From Pusillimonas sp. T7-7 (GTDB taxonomy: Bacteria > Pseudomonadota > Gammaproteobacteria > Burkholderiales > Burkholderiaceae_B): a DNA stretch of 64,000 bases. How positions within the stretch are numbered: the first letter of the stretch is position 1; each line of letters starts with the position of its first letter. The stretch is from assembly GCF_000209655.1 (NCBI RefSeq), contig NC_015458.1:2914001-2978000 (forward strand). Reading direction: 5' to 3'. The notes beneath the pieces were generated by a model. That model was given only the letters and a program-made list of their open reading frames with translations, was not told the DNA's origin and did no database searches. The translations under genes were made by a program, and so were the position numbers. This document shows, in pieces, positions 60,424-64,000 of the stretch.

Positions 60424-61875
60424 CTAGCCACGCTCAAACGGATAGCGATGTGCCCAGGGGGTCAAATCTTCCAACCCTTTTGCCAGTCTCAGCAAAGTAT
60501 CTTCATCGCCATAAGCGCCCAGGAACTGCACGCCCACGGGTAAGCCATGGTCCTCGGTATAGTAGATGGGTACCGAGATGGCCGGCTGCCCCGATGCATT
60601 GGAAATGGCTACAAAGGGGTTATAGGCACATGAGCGACGGCGGAACTCAAGAAACTCCGCATCCCTGGGAAGATGCCCATGCCGCGCGGAGGCAACAGGA
60701 ACAGTAGGAAGCAATACGAGATCATAATGCTCCATGTATTGCCCCAGCTGGCGTCCGATTTTGCGGAACAGGCCCAGTGCAGAAATATAGTCGTGCGCAC
60801 CCAAGGTACGCGCATATTTCAGCCCATCTTCAATGGCGAACTCAAGCTCTCCGCTCTTTAAAGGATAACCACGTTTCTCGGTTACAGCATGCACTGTGCT
60901 ATGAACGGATAGCGCCAGAACGCGTGCATGCGCCGCTGCGTAAGCTACGTAATCCAGGGCTACAGGAGCTTGCTCAACGACTTCATGGCCAAGCTTGCGG
61001 CATTGCTCAGCCGCGTAGTTCAAGGCTTTCATGGTGTGCGCATCAATCGGATCGCAACCATCCCATCCCTCTGTCCAAAGCGCAATTTTCAGCGGGCGAT
61101 CAAATTTCAGCTCAAGCCGCTCAAGATAACTGCCGGCTGGTGTCGGCGCGACAAAGGGCGCACCCACATCCGGGCCGCCAACGGCATCAAGTGCGGCTGC
61201 CGTATCCCGTACGGACCGGCTCAGGAAACCGTCACATATCAGATCACCCCAAACGTCGCCATCATTTGGCCCCATCGGAAAACGCCCGCGTGACGTTTTA
61301 AGCCCTACCAAACCACAATTTGCAGCGGGAATCCGTATGGAGCCTCCACCATCGGAGCCATGCGCAACGGGTACAACACCCGCTGCAACTGCGGCGGCTG
61401 AGCCACCACTGGATCCACCGCACGACAGTTCGAGTTTCCATGGATTAAGAGTATTGCCGCCGTTTGCAACAGCCTCGGTAGTGGGCCCCATACAAAGCTC
61501 TGGAACAGCTGTTCGTGCAAAAGGAATAAAGCCGGCTGCTTCAACTCGATCTGCGAACGCCGAGTTCTGTGCATACTTGATAGTTCCAAGAAAATTTGAA
61601 CCAATAGATGATTCAAAACGCGCAGAGGGCAAGCCTGAATCTTTATAGAGGAATGGAACTCCCGAAAAGATGGACTTATCAGCTTTCGCATTATGCTGCC
61701 GCGCGATCGCCAAAGACTCTTCAAACTTCGGGAATTTCAAGAAGTTCAGTCGTTGGTCTGCACTCTGTGCCAGTTCTATGGCGATAGACATCGCCTCTTC
61801 TGCCGACACATCGCCGCAGCTTATCGCGCCAGCCAAACCAATTGCATCAAGGCTTTGATACTCTGTCACATTCAT
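60424..61875 (-). CDS. amidase (amidase signature family)
   Basis: The protein has 483 residues. The catalytic triad is clear: Lys in FLYKDSG, cis-Ser in CGGSSGGSAAAV, and nucleophile Ser in GSDGGGSIRIPAANCG. It hydrolyses a carboxamide or related amide to acid and ammonia or amine. It is the last gene of a minus-strand group with a second amidase and a Liv-type binding protein. The 105-base gap to the upstream amidase holds no clear signal. Confidence 0.92.
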   Translation of the reverse strand: MNVTEYQSLDAIGLAGAISCGDVSAEEAMSIAIELAQSADQRLNFLKFPKFEESLAIARQHNAKADKSIFSGVPFLYKDSGLPSARFESSIGSNFLGTIKYAQNSAFADRVEAAGFIPFARTAVPELCMGPTTEAVANGGNTLNPWKLELSCGGSSGGSAAAVAAGVVPVAHGSDGGGSIRIPAANCGLVGLKTSRGRFPMGPNDGDVWGDLICDGFLSRSVRDTAAALDAVGGPDVGAPFVAPTPAGSYLERLELKFDRPLKIALWTEGWDGCDPIDAHTMKALNYAAEQCRKLGHEVVEQAPVALDYVAYAAAHARVLALSVHSTVHAVTEKRGYPLKSGELEFAIEDGLKYARTLGAHDYISALGLFRKIGRQLGQYMEHYDLVLLPTVPVASARHGHLPRDAEFLEFRRRSCAYNPFVAISNASGQPAISVPIYYTEDHGLPVGVQFLGAYGDEDTLLRLAKGLEDLTPWAHRYPFERG

Positions 61876-61980
61876 GATGAATCCGATTAAAAGTTCTAAA
61901 AACGGTCGAAGGAAACGCTAAGGGAGCAAGGCTTCATCACCTGGTGCCGCTTAGCATTCAGGGCCGTCGACCCTCTTACA

Positions 61981-63312
61981 TTACTTGGCGCCGTGCGCCT
62001 CAAGCTGGTTGCCCACTTGATACAGTGTCGCCTCATCATGCAACTTGCCAATGAGCTGCAGGCCCACTGGCATGCCGCTTTCATCTTGCATGAAGGGCAC
62101 CGACAAGCTTGGATGCCCCGAGAAGTTTGTTGGCGCAGTCAATCTGGTCAGCAGCCATGGGGTTGAACGATCTTCACCGTTGATATGCGTCGTACGTTCG
62201 TCAAGCAAAGGTGCCGTGACGCCACAGGTTGGTGTCAGCAACACGTCTACATGTTCCAATGCTTTATCAAAACATGCTTGCGCGATGCTTTGATACTTGA
62301 GATTGCGAAGATATTCGGACGCCAGCACATCTTTACCCGTCAAAAGCCTGTCTTGCACTTCTTTGATAAAAGGCGCCTGTGCGTTCAGTGAAGCCTCGTG
62401 TTGTGCATAGGCCTCTGTCTTCAGGACCAGCTGTTGGGCATCATAGATTTCGTATATATTGTCGACATCTACTGTTTTCACAACTGCGCCTGCTGCTTCA
62501 AGTGCTTGAAGCGCCGCCTGCAAGCTGCTATTTACAGCGGACGATACATACTCAGAATAGAAGTTGCTGGGTACGCCAATGACCAGACCTTGAACGCTCT
62601 GGCCAATTTTAGAGGAGTAGGTTCCAGCACAGCTACCGGAAATGACTTCCAGCAGCAGAGCATTATCTTGCACGCATGTGCTAATGGGCCCTACATGATC
62701 CAGAGTTTTCGAAAGAGGGAACACACCTTGCGTAGGGACGAGCCCCAGCGTGGCTTTCATCCCGACAATACCGCACAGCGCAGCGGGCAATCGTATGGAA
62801 GCGCTGGTGTCTGTTCCAAGCGAACCGTATGCCAAACCCGCAGCAACCGATGCGGCTGAACCACTACTTGAACCACCTGGAACCCTTGATGGATTTCGAG
62901 GGTTGCGCACAGCTCCAAAATAAGATCGATCGCCCGTCGAACCATACGCAAACTGATGCGTATTAGCCTTGCCAATAATAATAGCCCCTGCTTTTCGGAG
63001 CCGGCGCACCACCTCTGCATCGTCCTTGGGAACGTTCTCGGCGTACTGTTCCGCACCCATCGTCGTACGATAGCCCGCCACATCAATGAGATCTTTGACT
63101 GCAATCGGCACGCCCGCTAGCGTACCCACTGCCTTGCCGGAAGCGAATTGTGCCTGTGCAGCCTTGGCCTCGGCACGGGCCTGATCTGCCATCACAGTTA
63201 TATAGGCATTAATCGAAGACGATTCAATATCTGCCAACAGCTCGTCCACGATATCGATGGGCGAACGCTCTCCCTTGCGATAAGCACTCGCAAGCTCAAC
63301 TATGCTTTTCAT
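61981..63312 (-). CDS. amidase (amidase signature family), GatA-like
   Basis: The protein has 443 residues. Lys is in IAVKDLIDVAG, cis-Ser in PGGSSSGSAASV, and the nucleophile region reads GTDTSASIRLPAALCG, with Ser-Ala where most members have Gly-Gly before the nucleophile Ser. The C-terminus is amidase-like (MPVGLQLIGKLHDEATLY). The operon with a binding protein suggests it processes an imported amide. It is distinct from its neighbour, so this is not a recent tandem duplication. Confidence 0.92.
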   Translation of the reverse strand: MKSIVELASAYRKGERSPIDIVDELLADIESSSINAYITVMADQARAEAKAAQAQFASGKAVGTLAGVPIAVKDLIDVAGYRTTMGAEQYAENVPKDDAEVVRRLRKAGAIIIGKANTHQFAYGSTGDRSYFGAVRNPRNPSRVPGGSSSGSAASVAAGLAYGSLGTDTSASIRLPAALCGIVGMKATLGLVPTQGVFPLSKTLDHVGPISTCVQDNALLLEVISGSCAGTYSSKIGQSVQGLVIGVPSNFYSEYVSSAVNSSLQAALQALEAAGAVVKTVDVDNIYEIYDAQQLVLKTEAYAQHEASLNAQAPFIKEVQDRLLTGKDVLASEYLRNLKYQSIAQACFDKALEHVDVLLTPTCGVTAPLLDERTTHINGEDRSTPWLLTRLTAPTNFSGHPSLSVPFMQDESGMPVGLQLIGKLHDEATLYQVGNQLEAHGAK

Positions 63313-63322
63313 TACTTGGATT

Positions 63323-63354
63323 CCAAAAACACGGCCTACCCAAATTGGGTAGGC
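63323..63354 (-). terminator. terminator/attenuator after the binding-protein gene
   Basis: GCCTACCCAA and its complement share a single central base at 63334-63354. On the minus strand a GTGTTTTTGG stretch follows. It lies 12 bases after the binding-protein stop and before the amidase, so it probably lowers read-through. Confidence 0.65.
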
Positions 63355-63366
63355 TCAGCACATCAC

Positions 63367-64000
63367 TTACTTGAACGGAACAATTTTTCCATCAGAGAAC
63401 GTCGCCAGGCGGACCTCTCCGCTGTTCTGGTTCTTCTCATCGAAACTGATCTTTCCGAGCAAGATATCAAAGCCCTCGAGCTTTTCCAGCCCAGCCTGAA
63501 TTTGCTTTGGCTCGCTGCCGCCCCCACGCTTGGCCGCTTCAACTACGGTGTAAATGGCGTCATAAGTGCCCGCTTCAAAAGCACCGGGTTCGTGGTTGTA
63601 CTTGGCCATGAAGGCTTTTTCGAAATTTTTCGATTTTTCATCTTCCAGCCCTGGCAGCCAGGTGGTTGGGAAAACCGCTCCGTTGGCGGCATCGCCAGCC
63701 AACTCAACAAATTTCGGCACGCCCTGGCCCATGTTGACAATCAATGTGGCATTGATGCCCAGCTCTTTGATTTGACGGGCAATAATGGACCCTTCGGTAT
63801 AGTAGCCATGAACAAAGATGACTTCAGGTTTGGTTTCCTTGATGTTGGAAAGCTGTGCCTTGAAGTCGGTTTCGCCGCGGTTATATTCCTCGTAGGCCGT
63901 GACGGTGGCGCCTATCTCTTTGGCCCGGTCTGCGGCCGCTTTCGTGGGCGGCTTGCCATAATCAGAGTTTTCCACCAAGAACGCGAACCGCTTCGCGCCT
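63367..64000 (-). CDS. Liv-type ABC transporter substrate-binding protein, C-terminal part (partial)
   Basis: The frame is open to the right edge of the window (about 211 codons), so the start and signal peptide are outside. The visible part is the C-terminal lobe of a Peripla_BP_6 protein: LVENSDYGKPPTKAAADRAKEI, VTAYEEYNRGETDFKAQL (shown apart), KPEVIFVHGYYTEGSIIARQ, and GTYDAIYTVVEAAKRGG. An internal GTG at 63978 is not the start. It is probably the binding protein of a transporter encoded beyond the window that feeds the two amidases. Confidence 0.88.
   Translation of the reverse strand, partial: GAKRFAFLVENSDYGKPPTKAAADRAKEIGATVTAYEEYNRGETDFKAQLSNIKETKPEVIFVHGYYTEGSIIARQIKELGINATLIVNMGQGVPKFVELAGDAANGAVFPTTWLPGLEDEKSKNFEKAFMAKYNHEPGAFEAGTYDAIYTVVEAAKRGGGSEPKQIQAGLEKLEGFDILLGKISFDEKNQNSGEVRLATFSDGKIVPFK

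Noticed and set aside
61917..61955. GCTAAG...CTTAGC inverted repeat between the two amidase genes
   Set aside because: Six-base arms separated by 27 bases, likely by chance.
1..64000. CRISPR arrays, tRNA or rRNA genes, insertion sequences, integrases, toxin-antitoxin or defence genes
   Set aside because: No regularly spaced repeats, tRNA-like cloverleafs or matching protein motifs were seen on reading both strands; a dedicated tRNA/ncRNA scan was not possible here.

Overview
The window looks like a chromosomal segment of a betaproteobacterium of the Burkholderiales, most probably the family Alcaligenaceae (Bordetella/Achromobacter/Pusillimonas relatives). This rests on the gene order of the aa3 cytochrome oxidase cluster (ctaD, small assembly protein, DUF2970, ctaE, DUF2909, SURF1, SCO-like, ctaA, ctaB, SCO), on fused E1 alpha/beta 2-oxoacid dehydrogenase and Liv transporter types common in that group, and on a high-GC base composition. 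The genus is an inference. I see no rRNA, tRNA, insertion sequence, integrase, phage or CRISPR array.

Layout. 1-5841 holds the 3' part of the cytochrome c oxidase / haem A synthesis locus. 5860-9769 holds a large CPA1-type Na+/H+ antiporter with a cyclic-nucleotide-binding domain, and rpoH under a perfect CIRCE operator. The 348-base gap between them contains a small ORF, a hairpin with a pyrimidine-rich loop and an intrinsic terminator. 9868-22754 is mostly housekeeping: an orphan Liv-type binding protein, the glutathione-dependent formaldehyde pathway (frmA-fghA), clsB with two hydrolases, aspS, DUF502, FmdB, an ion antiporter, ubiA and an aminotransferase. 22874-24868 has a lone Rieske oxygenase with a 40-residue membrane protein, and a 2OG-Fe(II) dioxygenase.

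24874-30810 is an amino-acid module: Asp/Glu racemase, a polar-amino-acid ABC transporter, a D-cysteine desulfhydrase-like PLP enzyme and a divergent LysR regulator. From 30922 to the window end the content is catabolic: an MFS exporter; a BKACE-SDR pair divergent from a GntR regulator; a ten-gene operon (46495 down to 35288) joining a complete Liv transporter to an SDR and an E1-E2-E3 dehydrogenase complex with a VOC protein; an SDR-GntR pair; a GMC oxidoreductase plus AroE-like pair divergent from a third GntR; a second Liv transporter with a fused permease-ATPase followed by a quinone oxidoreductase and an SDR; a second quinone oxidoreductase, a DUF1330 protein and a keto-pentenoate hydratase; and two amidases behind another Liv-type binding protein.

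The regulatory sequence is unusually readable. The CIRCE element covers the rpoH promoter. Each of the three FCD-type GntR genes has a distinct palindromic operator candidate nearby, and the third has the same 12-mer in front of both its own divergent promoter region and the Liv operon. Each Liv-type binding-protein gene is followed by a strong hairpin. The substrates of the catabolic modules cannot be read from sequence alone. I found no clearly unprecedented system. The best candidates for something undescribed are the small ORF/hairpin/terminator unit between rpoH and the antiporter, and the two GntR-controlled catabolic modules at 32.6-58 kb.
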